Assembly (NCBI RefSeq): GCF_003072625.1
Contig: NZ_CP027805.1
Location: 1,176,001 to 1,240,000 of the forward strand
Length of the DNA stretch: 64,000 bases
Reading direction: 5' to 3'
Source of the DNA: Limosilactobacillus reuteri
GTDB taxonomy: Bacteria; Bacillota; Bacilli; Lactobacillales; Lactobacillaceae
How positions within the stretch are numbered: position 1 is the stretch's first letter; the number at the start of each line of letters is the position of its first letter. The notes below the pieces were generated by a model, which saw only the letters and a program-made list of their open reading frames with translations, ran no database searches and had not been told where the DNA came from. A program made the position numbers and the translations under genes. Shown here in pieces: positions 56,454 through 64,000 of the stretch.

Positions 56454-57530
56454 TTATTCTCCAACAATTATTAGGTCAGTGGGCGCCTTCGTCAATACCT
56501 CGACTCCACCGTGAGTAATCAAGATATCATCTTCTATCCGGACTCCGCCAATTTCAGGAATATAGATACCAGGTTCAACAGTGATAACTTCATTATTTCG
56601 TAATTTAACATTTTTAGTATTAGGACCATAGCTAGCAGGCAATTCATGAACCGATAAGCCTATTCCATGCCCCATTCCATGATTGAATTCATCGCCATAA
56701 CCTGCTGTTTCGATTATTTGTCGTCCTGCAAAGTCAAGTTGATCTCCTCGTTGACCAACATGAGCAGCTTGAATTACAGCTTCACGAGCCTCATTGACGA
56801 TCTGATAAACATCACGTAATTCTGGATCAATCGAACCAACTGCAAAGGTTCTGGTCATGTCAGCCGTATAGCCATTAACATAGTAACCAAAATCTACAGT
56901 AACAACATTGCCGTCTTCAATCACTTTTTTTGAAACTGTAGCATGCGGTTTGGCTGCATTTTTACCACTAGCAATAATTGTTGGAAAAGAGGCCCCGATT
57001 GCTCCATGCTCCTTCATCCAAAAATCAAGCAAGTTCGCAACATGGCGCTCTGTCATCCCGGCATGAACACTTTCTAAAAGATACTGGTATCCTGCTGAAT
57101 GGAGGTCCGCAGAAGCACGCAAGGCATTTACTTCATCACTATCTTTAATCATTCGCATCCGTTCAATTTGCTGGTGAAAAGGAACAAGATCTGTCGTCAT
57201 CTGCTCATCAAGCACATCAAATAAGGCGTAAGTAACTGTATCTTCATATCCAAGAACAGTCATTTTCATCCCCTGACATATTTTATTGAGCGAACCGTAA
57301 TAGTCACGGGTAATCATTCCCACAACCTCATCGTTTTCAAATTCTTCTAATGCAAGTTGGTACCGGTCATCAGTAATAATAATCGCATTATCTTTTGTTA
57401 TTAAGAGGCATCCATCACCTTCCATAAGATTAAAGCCAGTAAGGTAATAAATATTTTTCTCATTCGTTACCAAAAATGCATCGATATACAATTTTTCAAA
57501 TTTTTTCTGTAGACGTTTAATTCTAGACAT
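56454..57530 (-). CDS. pepP: Xaa-Pro aminopeptidase family protein
   Basis: M24 metallopeptidase (358 aa). Metal ligands in DFGYYVNGYTADMTRTF, GHGIGLSVHE, EPGIYIPEIGG and VRIEDD. Creatinase N-domain first. Named pepQ/yqhT in relatives; cleaves N-terminal residues before proline or Xaa-Pro dipeptides. Confidence 0.93.
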   Translation of the reverse strand: MSRIKRLQKKFEKLYIDAFLVTNEKNIYYLTGFNLMEGDGCLLITKDNAIIITDDRYQLALEEFENDEVVGMITRDYYGSLNKICQGMKMTVLGYEDTVTYALFDVLDEQMTTDLVPFHQQIERMRMIKDSDEVNALRASADLHSAGYQYLLESVHAGMTERHVANLLDFWMKEHGAIGASFPTIIASGKNAAKPHATVSKKVIEDGNVVTVDFGYYVNGYTADMTRTFAVGSIDPELRDVYQIVNEAREAVIQAAHVGQRGDQLDFAGRQIIETAGYGDEFNHGMGHGIGLSVHELPASYGPNTKNVKLRNNEVITVEPGIYIPEIGGVRIEDDILITHGGVEVLTKAPTDLIIVGE

Positions 57531-57542
57531 AGCACATTCCCT

Positions 57543-58250
57543 TTAATACTGGCGGTTAGAGTAATCACGAGGACAAAAGATAGCTGTCCCAACTCGCACA
57601 CAGGTTGAGCCTTCTTCTACCGCTATCTCATAATCATGGGTCATCCCCATGCTAAGGACATCTAACTTTAATTGATCATTTTGCTTATTCATCTTATCTC
57701 GCAATTCACGTAATCGGCGAAAAATCGGCCGTGTTTTTTCTGGATCATCATAATAAGGTGCACTAGTCATCAATCCCCGTAACTTTACATGCGGTAATTG
57801 AAGACTTGCCTCAGCTAATTCCATGCAATCTTGCAAAGTTGGCTTAACCCCAAATTTACTCTCTTCTTCTCCAACATTAACTTCAATTAAAATCGGGATT
57901 ATTCGATCGTGCTTTTTTCCTTCTTTTTCGATTGTATTCATTAATTTAAGGGAGTCAACCGATTGAATCATTGTAACGTAATTAGCAATGTATTTAACCT
58001 TATTACGTTGAAGATGGCCAATCATATACCAGTTAATGTCTGCTGGTAATTCACCATGCTTTTTATCCAATTCTTGAACATAATTCTCACCAAAATTGTC
58101 TCATCCTGCTTTATAAAGCTCTGCAATATCTGCTGCTGAATGATTTTTGCTAACTGGTAACAATTGAACGTCTTGAGGGGCTCGACCGCTTCGCTTGCAT
58201 GCAGCAATAATTTTTTCTTGGACTTCTTTAGCTTTATCAACAATCGTCAT
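57543..58250 (-). pseudogene. yggS: PLP homeostasis protein YggS, interrupted by TGA
   Basis: The frame from ATG 58250 gives a YggS-like barrel, 235 aa. The lysine binding PLP is in LLPVSKNHS. TGA at 58101-58103, codon 50, interrupts YKAG*DNFGENYVQEL. The rest (GHLQRNKVKYI, LIEVNVGEEESKFGV, GLMTSAPYYDDPEKTR, SMGMTHDYEIAVEEGSTCVRVG) is intact. One substitution (e.g. TGG) would restore it. It is a usually conserved gene, so the base should be checked in reads. Confidence 0.85.
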
Positions 58251-58345
58251 TAAACGTTATACTCCCTTCAATATATCAGTTAATTATATTCTTATATTAT
58301 AGATTAACATACAATGAAGCACGAAAAATTATTTTAAAAAATAAA

Positions 58346-59856
58346 GGCTCTACAATATCTGGTGTTGATATAGAAATATCACTTTCTATACCAATATCAG
58401 ATTTTTGTTTTTAAACTAAAAAGAGGCTCGCCCTCTGATACAATGAAATCGCCAAATCACATAGTAAAGAAGGTAACCTCCATGGATAATGATACAAGAA
58501 CTCTTCTCAATTTAACAGACCCTCATTTAAATTTTCCTCATCATTGGCTTAAATATAAAACAATTAAAAAAGTTCGGGTGGCACAAATATCCTGTACCCT
58601 TTCTTATACACCACGGGCTTGTCCAAATTGTGGAGTCATTAATCGTGGTCAAATCTTAAAATATGGCTTTTATCAAGCTAAACACAAATATGGACAATTT
58701 AGAGCTCAACCATTAATGTTGCTTGTTAAGATTCAACGTTTTCAATGTCCTGATTGTCATACAACATTTAACGCAACTAGTTATCTCTTTGAGCATCAAC
58801 GGACAATTAGTCGAGATTTAAAGCATGAAATCATTCTTCGATTAACGCGGATTCAAACAATTAAAGATATTGCCCATGACTTATTCATCAGTGAAGCTTC
58901 AGTCCAGCGGGTCCTTTTGGACCTCGCCGATCAATATAAACCAAATTTAAATTATCTACCGGAAACATTATGTATTGATGAATTTAAATCAATGCGGAGC
59001 GCTAAAGGCAAGATGAGTTTTATCGCCGTTGATGGTGATCGAAGTTGCTTATTTGAGCTCCTTGAAGATCGCCGATTACGTAGCTTATTTAAACATTATC
59101 AACAGTTTACGCGTCGTGCTCGTTGCCGAGTGAAATATCTGGTGATGGATATGAACGCTACTTATGACCAACTAGTTAAACAGTTTTTCCTTGTGCTCAA
59201 ATTATTTATGATCGCTTTCACATTACCAAACACCTTAATGACACGATGAATCATGTGCGAATTCATGTCTTTAACCGTTTGCGAAAAGGTGATTCAGCGG
59301 AGCAGAAACAAGCTCGTCGTCTTAAACATTATTGGCGGCTATTTCTTCAAGATCGAGAAAAATTAAGTACAAAATTGTATTACGAAGGACGTTATTTTAA
59401 TCGCGTTGTTAATTCCATGATAATCTTAGACTTAATGTTAGGGTATGACCAAGAGTTAAGAGCCACCTATAATTTTATCCAATCCTTGAAGCATGCTTAT
59501 AATCAACGTGATTTTACAACTTTCTTTCAATTACTTAAACTTCGGCCAGACAGTGTTAGCCATTATACAATCCACCGTTGCCAGGTTTTAGCGCGTTATA
59601 AAGAGGGGATTAAGTGTGGCTTTGAGACTAAGTTCTCAAATGGTCGAACCGAAGGGATTAATAATCGAATTAAGACTATCAAACGAGTTGCCTGTGGTTA
59701 TCGTTACTTTACGGCATTTAAAACTCGGATTTATTTAATTATTGGCCACCAAATTCAAACTAACTAAAAAGAACCGTCACGAATGACAGTTCTAACTAGA
59801 CCAATTTAATTGGCGATGATTCATATCTGCGTATCAACACTACTTGACGAAGAGCC
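58346..59856 (+). mobile_element. ISL3-family insertion sequence
   Basis: 1511 bp between inverted repeats starting GGCTCT (left GGCTCTACAATATCTGGTGTTG; right, minus strand, GGCTCTTCGTCAAGTAGTGTTG). Flanked by the 7-bp duplication AAATAAA on both sides (ISL3 elements make about 8 bp), which proves a simple insertion. It lies just beyond the rpmA terminator. Confidence 0.9.
58443..59767 (+). pseudogene. ISL3-family transposase, frameshifted
   Basis: An N-terminal zinc ribbon (CPNCG, CPDC), helix-turn-helix (IKDIAHDLFISEASVQRVL) and DDE core (IDEFKS; RTEGINNRIKTIKR at the end) are spread over two frames. The break is at CAGTTTTTCC near 59182; one more T gives FFPCAQIIYDRFHITKH and joins both parts. 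The element would be immobile unless another transposase acts in trans. Confidence 0.88.
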
Positions 59857-59865
59857 AAATAAAAA

Positions 59866-59902
59866 GACTACTATTTCATGTAGAAAAGCAGTCTTTTTAT
59901 TA
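59866..59902 (-). terminator. rpmA operon terminator
   Basis: AAAAAGACTGCTTTTC/...GTAGTCTTTTTATTT: stem AAAAGACT-AGTCTTTT with a long loop and T tract on the minus strand, between the rpmA stop and the IS end. Confidence 0.8.
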
Positions 59903-60184
59903 CTATTCAGCGATTGGGTAAACTGATACCTTACGCTTACTGCGACCCATGCGTTCAAATTTAACAACACCGGCTACCTTAGCGTATAATGTATCGTCTC
60001 CACCACGACCCACGTTTTCACCTGGGTTGATGTGAGTACCACGTTGACGGTAGATGATTGATCCAGCAGTTACGATTGAACCATCAGCAGCCTTAGTACC
60101 AAGACGACGACCAGCCGAGTTCCGACCGTTAGCAGTGGAACCACCCCCCTTGTGGTGGGAGAAGAATTGCAAATTCATAATCAT
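59903..60184 (-). CDS. rpmA: 50S ribosomal protein L27 (precursor)
   Basis: 93-aa ribosomal protein. The N-terminal [14 protein letters not shown] carries the QFFS-type extension that Firmicutes remove with the protease Prp before assembly. Start ATG or the ATG two codons later, behind GGAGGTGAAC. Confidence 0.95.
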   Translation of the reverse strand: MIMNLQFFSHHKGGGSTANGRNSAGRRLGTKAADGSIVTAGSIIYRQRGTHINPGENVGRGGDDTLYAKVAGVVKFERMGRSKRKVSVYPIAE

Positions 60185-60209
60185 AGTTGTTCACCTCCAA
60201 CAATGAACT

Positions 60210-60533
60210 TTAATCAAACATTTTTACTTCAATGTTTTGTGGATAGCTTTCTTGAATATCACATAATCCATTTAAAAAGGTTTTAAGAAGGATCTGACTA
60301 TCATGACCAAGGTCTAATCCTGTAACTTCAAGAAAGCCACCATTATCATTATCTTGTTTAAGGTGAGGCTTTGTATGAACAACTTGTTCAAGGCCGTTCA
60401 CCGTTGAAATAGATAATGCAGAAACTGCGGCACAAACAATATCCTGCCCATATGGACCAGAATCAGCGTGCCCAATCATTTTAAAAGAAGTGATCCGCTG
60501 ATTCGAATCTAAATTAAACTGTACTCGAATCAT
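60210..60533 (-). CDS. prp: Ribosomal-processing cysteine protease Prp
   Basis: 107-aa protease (YsxB family) cleaving the L27 N-terminal peptide. The active site His is in GHADSGPYGQDIVCAAVSAL and the Cys is in IVCAAVS. Encoded between rplU and rpmA as usual. Confidence 0.94.
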   Translation of the reverse strand: MIRVQFNLDSNQRITSFKMIGHADSGPYGQDIVCAAVSALSISTVNGLEQVVHTKPHLKQDNDNGGFLEVTGLDLGHDSQILLKTFLNGLCDIQESYPQNIEVKMFD

Positions 60534-60548
60534 GATCTCACCTCCGCA

Positions 60549-60857
60549 TTAAGCGTTGATCTTGTTGATAGTAACCTTAGTGTAAGGTTGACGGTGACCT
60601 TGCTTAGTGTGAGTATGCTTCTTAGGCTTGTACTTAAAGGTAACAACCTTCTTTTCCTTACCTTGCTTGTCAACAGTACCTTCAACAGAAGCACCGTCAA
60701 CTACAGGAGTACCGATCTTAGTGTCGTCTCCACCGACAAAGATAACTTGATCAAAAGTTACCTTGTCACCTTCCTTAGCATCAAGCTTTTCAACATAGAT
60801 AGAAGTACCTTCTTCTACCTTGTATTGCTTACCACCAGTAACGATAATTGCGTACAT
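60549..60857 (-). CDS. rplU: 50S ribosomal protein L21
   Basis: 102-aa ribosomal protein: [17 protein letters not shown] and [20 protein letters not shown]. First gene of rplU-prp-rpmA. Confidence 0.96.
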   Translation of the reverse strand: MYAIIVTGGKQYKVEEGTSIYVEKLDAKEGDKVTFDQVIFVGGDDTKIGTPVVDGASVEGTVDKQGKEKKVVTFKYKPKKHTHTKQGHRQPYTKVTINKINA

Positions 60858-60869
60858 ACTTTGTGCACC

Positions 60870-60985
60870 TCCTTAATATCTCAGACTCGCCGTACTAAGC
60901 AGCTAAATAAGCTTTAGACTTAATAACGTGCGGTTGTAGTTGTTGGTTCACAAATACAACGTTTGTATAATATCAAATATTATTC
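60870..60985 (-). promoter_or_regulatory. Likely L21 leader region
   Basis: The 120 nt upstream of rplU include short inverted repeats (GTATTTGTGAACC, CAACAACTACAACC, GCTGCTTAGTACGGCGAG), compatible with the structured L21 leader of Firmicutes. A covariance scan is needed to confirm. Confidence 0.4.
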
Positions 60986-61017
60986 TCTTCGTCAACCATA
61001 GTCTCCACTTTTATAGT

Positions 61018-61066
61018 GAAAAAGAGACTCTGAAAAGATATTTTTTCAAAGCCTCTTTATCTTGTA
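61018..61066 (-). terminator. Terminator after the TetR-family gene
   Basis: AAAGAGGCTTTGAAAAAATATC/...TTTTCAGAGTCTCTTTTTCAC forms an imperfect stem followed by TTTTTC on the minus strand. Confidence 0.65.
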
Positions 61067-61073
61067 GTAGCTA

Positions 61074-61706
61074 TTAAATCTTTTCTAAAGTTCCTTCTAA
61101 TTCACCATCAAAAAAATTAACCAAAGAAACATTCTCGCTACTAAACTGATCCAACATTTTTGCCACGCTTTGCGTCATGTAACGTGGAGTATAAATCATG
61201 CCATCTTCTAGCCATCGACTTACCAAGCCTAAAAATGCTGAATCAATAAAGGAAATCTGCAAATTAAGTGGGACCTTCAACTGTTGGTTCTTATTCACTT
61301 GCTCATTAAAGTGTGTCATTTCATTTGCTAACCGATTGTAAAGTTGTTCATAAAAGAAGTTATTCTTTTCATTATTTAATAGAACATCAAAAATATCGGC
61401 GTTATTTTCGATATACTGAAACGCTTTGCGGAGTGAAAACACCTTTACCGTCCGTTCTTTCGAAAAATTACTATCGATCATTACTTGGTTGAAAAAATCG
61501 TCAATAATCTCTTGGATTGCTGACTGAATAAAATCTTGTTTATCCTTATAGTGAAGATAGAAAGTTCCCCGGGTGATGTTGGCAGTTTCAGTAATCTTTT
61601 GGACGCTAATATCTTCGAGCTTTTCACGTCTCATCAGATATACAAGAGCTTTGCACAGACTATTACGTGTTTTAATTACACGTGGGTCTGTCTTATTAGC
61701 AGCCAT
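61074..61706 (-). CDS. TetR-family transcriptional regulator
   Basis: 210-aa repressor; helix-turn-helix ISVQKITETANITRGTFYLHYKDKQD at about residues 35-60, followed by a variable ligand domain. It is alone, with its own promoter. Target genes and ligand are unknown. Confidence 0.85.
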   Translation of the reverse strand: MAANKTDPRVIKTRNSLCKALVYLMRREKLEDISVQKITETANITRGTFYLHYKDKQDFIQSAIQEIIDDFFNQVMIDSNFSKERTVKVFSLRKAFQYIENNADIFDVLLNNEKNNFFYEQLYNRLANEMTHFNEQVNKNQQLKVPLNLQISFIDSAFLGLVSRWLEDGMIYTPRYMTQSVAKMLDQFSSENVSLVNFFDGELEGTLEKI

Positions 61707-61749
61707 TTAATCATCATCCTTCCATCATACAGCTTAAGTTCTTTCTACT

Positions 61750-61802
61750 TTCGTACTTCTACTATTTTAAAGTATAGTTGTCACGAAAGCGGTTTGTCAA
61801 TG
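61750..61802 (-). promoter_or_regulatory. Promoter and possible operator of the TetR gene
   Basis: On the minus strand TTGACA (61797-61802) and TATACT (61773-61778) are 18 bp apart. CTTTCGT (61750-61757) and ACGAAAG (61784-61790) form a long inverted pair around the -10 that may be the autoregulatory operator. Confidence 0.5.
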
Positions 61803-61850
61803 AAAGTGCAGATTTTATCTTAACAAAATAATTATATTAGATTATTACCA

Positions 61851-61880
61851 TTGACAACTTTGTAGTGAAAATTATATACT
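61851..61880 (+). promoter_or_regulatory. tRNA-Arg promoter
   Basis: TTGACA (61851-61856), 18-bp spacer and TATACT (61875-61880), ending 11 bp before the tRNA. Confidence 0.85.
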
Positions 61881-61891
61881 TAAATCTGTTT

Positions 61892-61965
61892 GGAGCGGTA
61901 GCTCAACTGGATAGAGCATCGGTCTTCTAAACCGAGGGTTGCGAGTTCAAGTCTCGCTCGCTCCA
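61892..61965 (+). tRNA. tRNA-Arg (anticodon UCU)
   Basis: Full cloverleaf: acceptor GGAGCGG/TCGCTCC with discriminator A, D arm GCTC/GAGC, anticodon arm CGGT-CTTCTAA-ACCG with anticodon TCT, and T arm GCGAG-TTCAAGT-CTCGC. CCA is not encoded. Reads AGA/AGG codons. A terminator follows. Confidence 0.97.
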
Positions 61966-61981
61966 TATAAACGCTATTTAC

Positions 61982-62024
61982 AAAAAGAGGATAGAGAAAC
62001 GTTTTTGTTTCCTATCCTCTTTTT
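61982..62024 (+). terminator. Terminator of tRNA-Arg
   Basis: AAAAAGAGGATAG and CTATCCTCTTTTT form a 13-bp stem with T tract. Confidence 0.85.
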
Positions 62025-62180
62025 CAGTTACTCTCATCTAAACTTACAAATAATTCGCTAATCTTTCACTTTCATTTTTTAAGTATTTCTTAAATGCACT
62101 CTCATATGTTACAATTTCGTTGCAAAAATAAACATTTTTAATAATAATGAATATAGAGATTGCTTTTTGAGGTGATTATT

Positions 62181-62315
62181 ATGCTACCATTTCTTATTAT
62201 TGTTTTAATTTTGGCTGCGTCGGTAATTGGTGAATTTATGTTTGGCAGTCTTAGTAACCAAGAAACTGGTAAACATAGTGCAACTACCAATCGCTTACGA
62301 GATCGAAAAGCTTAA
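62181..62315 (+). CDS. 44-aa single-TM membrane peptide
   Basis: ATG 62181 has a TGAGGTGATTATT site. The peptide begins with a hydrophobic helix (MLPFLIIVLILAASVIGEF) and ends with a basic hydrophilic tail (TTNRLRDRKA). A clear terminator follows at 62333, so a monocistronic gene is likely. No family recognised; it may be an uncharacterised small membrane protein. Confidence 0.6.
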   Translation: MLPFLIIVLILAASVIGEFMFGSLSNQETGKHSATTNRLRDRKA

Positions 62316-62330
62316 TCTTATATTCCGTTC

Positions 62331-62375
62331 AACACGAGAGGCCGGGGAAAAATTCCTCGACCTCTCGCTTTTTTA
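62331..62375. terminator. Terminator between the small peptide and the 168-aa gene
   Basis: CGAGAGGCCGGGG and CCTCGACCTCTCG pair, followed by CTTTTTTATT on the plus strand and A-rich on the other. Confidence 0.85.
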
Positions 62376-62377
62376 TT

Positions 62378-62884
62378 CTAATATTGATTAATCATTGCTT
62401 GATAAGCACTAGAAATCTGGTCAGGCGTTAATTGCCAATCGCTAATTCCCGTTTTCAGCAAAAGATGCCAAGCATGCCGAAAGCTTTCTTGTTGATGATT
62501 GAAATAGGCATCACTCAAGAAGTGTTTAATTGCCAGATACGATTTATTAAGGTCTGCTAACTTTGTAGAGATTTTTGCATTCGTAATCCGTTGCCAGGCT
62601 TGATCATCGAGTACAACCAGGTGTGTCCATTGCATCTTTGCACTATACAATAAAAGTAGCGCTACCGATTGAACATACGATTTTAGCAAATCTTCTTTGT
62701 CTGCTTCTCTAGGATTAACTACCTTATACCACCCTGCTGCTTCAGCCATATTTGATAAAGAAATATCAAGGTCAACAAAAATTGTTTGCTTTCTTGTTTC
62801 TGGCCCAATCATTAATTCCTTTTCATCATCAATCTTTAATTCTAAATCGATAATTTGGTGAAGCATTTTAGTAATATCTAACAT
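62378..62884 (-). CDS. Unknown protein, resembling all-alpha dUTPase-like NTP pyrophosphatase
   Basis: 168-aa helical protein. VDLDISLSNMAEAAGWYKVV and DLLKSYVQSVALLLL recall the helix pair of dimeric dUTPases (ELxEL...W...; DGLHFLL), but the expected catalytic Glu/Asp residues appear changed (D/S, Q/S). The resemblance is weak. It follows a 342-aa gene with 30 bp spacing. Confidence 0.45.
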   Translation of the reverse strand: MLDITKMLHQIIDLELKIDDEKELMIGPETRKQTIFVDLDISLSNMAEAAGWYKVVNPREADKEDLLKSYVQSVALLLLYSAKMQWTHLVVLDDQAWQRITNAKISTKLADLNKSYLAIKHFLSDAYFNHQQESFRHAWHLLLKTGISDWQLTPDQISSAYQAMINQY

Positions 62885-62913
62885 TGCTGTGCCTCCACAA
62901 TAAAATCTGCTGC

Positions 62914-63942
62914 TTATTCTTCCTCATTGGGAGCTGGATCTTCTGATGGTTCAGCAGAAGATGGTTCATCTGAAGATTCATCTTCTACTACCTCTGTCAT
63001 TGCTGATGGTTCTTCATCAACGATCTCCATATGATCCGTTCTCACGGCCAGGGCAGAGCGGTTTGTCAAATACCACTCGCGAACCAGGTCGTAATGAAGC
63101 AATACATCAAAGAATGAAATTTGCTCATCAGAATCTTTCACCAAGAAGGCCCATTCTTGACTATAATCGTCTGGATCAAAAGCAATGTCAAGTTTTGTAC
63201 CTTGATCTAATAGTAACTCAGCCCCATTGTTCCGTGGCAAATTCATCAACATATAATCTTCATCAGCAGTCGCAACAAATAAATGATCAATTACTGTCAG
63301 TGGAAGTTCAGGCTTATTCAACATAAAGCGGCGATCATTTGCAGTTGCTAAAATGCCTAGATCAATCGTGAAATCAAGATCTTTTTGCAAGTATTTAGCA
63401 AAATCAATCAGAGGTTTAACCGCATCACGTAATTCAAGGTTAGTATGCTGTTTAAGCGCATAAACGATAAAATAATTTACTAATGCGCGGTTATTAAATT
63501 GCATTAATTTATCTTCTAAACTCAGGTAGAAAAGTGGTTCGTGCTGACTTTGCTCTGTAAAAGCCGCTTCTCCTCGACTATCAACTTCAAATTTAAAAAC
63601 AGCTTCACTGCCAATAGCAGCAACAGTCGCTTCAAATTCATGCTTTAATTCATTTTCTGCAACATTAACAGCTGTATCACCACGCATTTTTAATAGGCGA
63701 TCCATAAAAATCAGATAATAGTCAGCTACTTTATAATGTGGTGGAAAATCAATAAATGCATTCGCCAAGTCCAATTTTGCTAGTTTATTAGTAGCTGATA
63801 ATAAATTCTTAGCATCCTTAGTCTGGGCTAACTGGTCTAAGAGGTCAACATACCTTTGTCCAAGACTTAAAACATCCTTAAATGAATCAGAAAGAGCTTG
63901 GACCCGTTCACTAGGAGAAGTCACGATTCGATTATTGCTCAT
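62914..63942 (-). CDS. Hypothetical protein with acidic C-terminal tail
   Basis: 342 aa from ATG 63942 (behind GCAGGTGGACG). No recognised motif. The first 300 residues look like a soluble alpha/beta domain (YLIFMDRLLKMRGDTAV, IDFAKYLQKDLDFTIDLG); the last 40 are Glu/Ser/Asp/Pro-rich. It overlaps the stop of the gene to its right, suggesting an operon with the 168-aa gene. Confidence 0.6.
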   Translation of the reverse strand: MSNNRIVTSPSERVQALSDSFKDVLSLGQRYVDLLDQLAQTKDAKNLLSATNKLAKLDLANAFIDFPPHYKVADYYLIFMDRLLKMRGDTAVNVAENELKHEFEATVAAIGSEAVFKFEVDSRGEAAFTEQSQHEPLFYLSLEDKLMQFNNRALVNYFIVYALKQHTNLELRDAVKPLIDFAKYLQKDLDFTIDLGILATANDRRFMLNKPELPLTVIDHLFVATADEDYMLMNLPRNNGAELLLDQGTKLDIAFDPDDYSQEWAFLVKDSDEQISFFDVLLHYDLVREWYLTNRSALAVRTDHMEIVDEEPSAMTEVVEDESSDEPSSAEPSEDPAPNEEE

Positions 63943-64000
63943 CGTCGTCCACCTGCTTTCCTTCTGATCCATTTAAACTAGATAAATAATTAGCATATAA
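63932..64000 (-). CDS. C-terminal end of a gene cut by the window edge
   Basis: An open frame entering from the right encodes 22 residues ending in GSEGKQVDDDEQ and stops at TAA 63932-63934, overlapping the start of the next gene by 11 bp. Family unknown. Confidence 0.4.
   Translation of the reverse strand, partial: LYANYLSSLNGSEGKQVDDDEQ

Noticed and set aside
58101-58103. Selenocysteine at the yggS TGA
   Set aside because: Lactobacilli of this group are not known to use selenocysteine here and no SECIS-like hairpin is evident directly after the codon; a nonsense mutation is simpler.
58350-58410. Stand-alone terminator hairpin after yggS promoter region
   Set aside because: The palindrome around 58355-58405 lies inside the ISL3 left end and most likely insulates the element from outside transcription.
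59170-59250. Programmed frameshift in the ISL3 transposase
   Set aside because: ISL3 transposases are single-frame; the site is a plain T run with no slippery heptamer plus stimulatory structure that I can see.

Overview
The window looks like a Limosilactobacillus reuteri-type chromosome (low-GC heterofermentative Lactobacillaceae). The evidence is the core gene order on the minus strand, low-GC codon use, strong AGGAGG ribosome binding sites, a 36-nt type II-A CRISPR repeat of the kind known from lactobacilli, and IS30/ISL3/IS110 elements usual in this group. Species assignment is inference from memory; no database search was run.

Layout. (1) 1-7.3 kb: the 5' end of a group IIC intron placed directly behind the menA terminator, menA and a divergent long-chain polyprenyl synthase, then a lactose module (LacI-type regulator, lacS permease broken by a 1-nt frameshift, GH42 beta-galactosidase). 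(2) 7.3-18.0 kb: an accessory block of decay and insertion. It holds a remnant CRISPR array cut by an IS30 element whose other end sits inside a truncated, frameshifted cas9 (cas1, cas2 and csn2 are gone), a decayed secreted-protein gene, exoA, an IS110-family element with a 250-bp leader that probably encodes a bridge RNA, a MazG-like gene, a small gene with one stop codon, a compact locus with the hallmarks of a type I (Fst/par-like) toxin-antitoxin system, and a second IS30-type element with an amber mutation. (3) 18.0-58.3 kb: housekeeping genes, nearly all leftward, in the order known from Bacillus: rplS, (amino-acid permease), trmD, rimM, khpA, rpsP, ffh, ylxM, ftsY, smc, rnc, acpP, plsX, recG, fakA, yloU, rpmB, thiN, rpe, rsgA, prkC, pppL, rsmB, fmt, priA, coaBC, rpoZ, gmk; then recN, argR, tlyA-type methylase, ispA, xseB, xseA, folD, nusB, yqhY, a 2H phosphoesterase, pepP and a yggS broken by a stop codon. 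One rightward gene at 47.9 kb, a YolD-like orphan, carries a clear LexA box. (4) 58.3-64 kb: an ISL3 element with a frameshifted transposase, rpmA-prp-rplU, a TetR regulator, tRNA-Arg(UCU), a 44-aa membrane peptide and two genes of unknown function.

The core genes cover protein targeting (Ffh, FtsY, YlxM), ribosome assembly and tRNA modification (RimM, TrmD, RsgA, L19, S16, L28, L21, L27 with its protease Prp), chromosome organisation and repair (SMC, RecG, PriA, RecN, ExoA, XseAB), lipid synthesis (AcpP, PlsX, FakA), isoprenoids (IspA, polyprenyl synthase) and Ser/Thr signalling (PrkC, PppL). Several genes in the accessory parts and a few elsewhere (lacS, yggS, cas9, an ISL3 transposase) carry single-base lesions; some are in short homopolymers, so raw-read confirmation matters. 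The most interesting items are the type I toxin-antitoxin-like locus (16.49-16.87 kb), the IS110 leader, the CRISPR-Cas ruin with its IS30 deletion junction, and the SOS-box YolD-like orphan.
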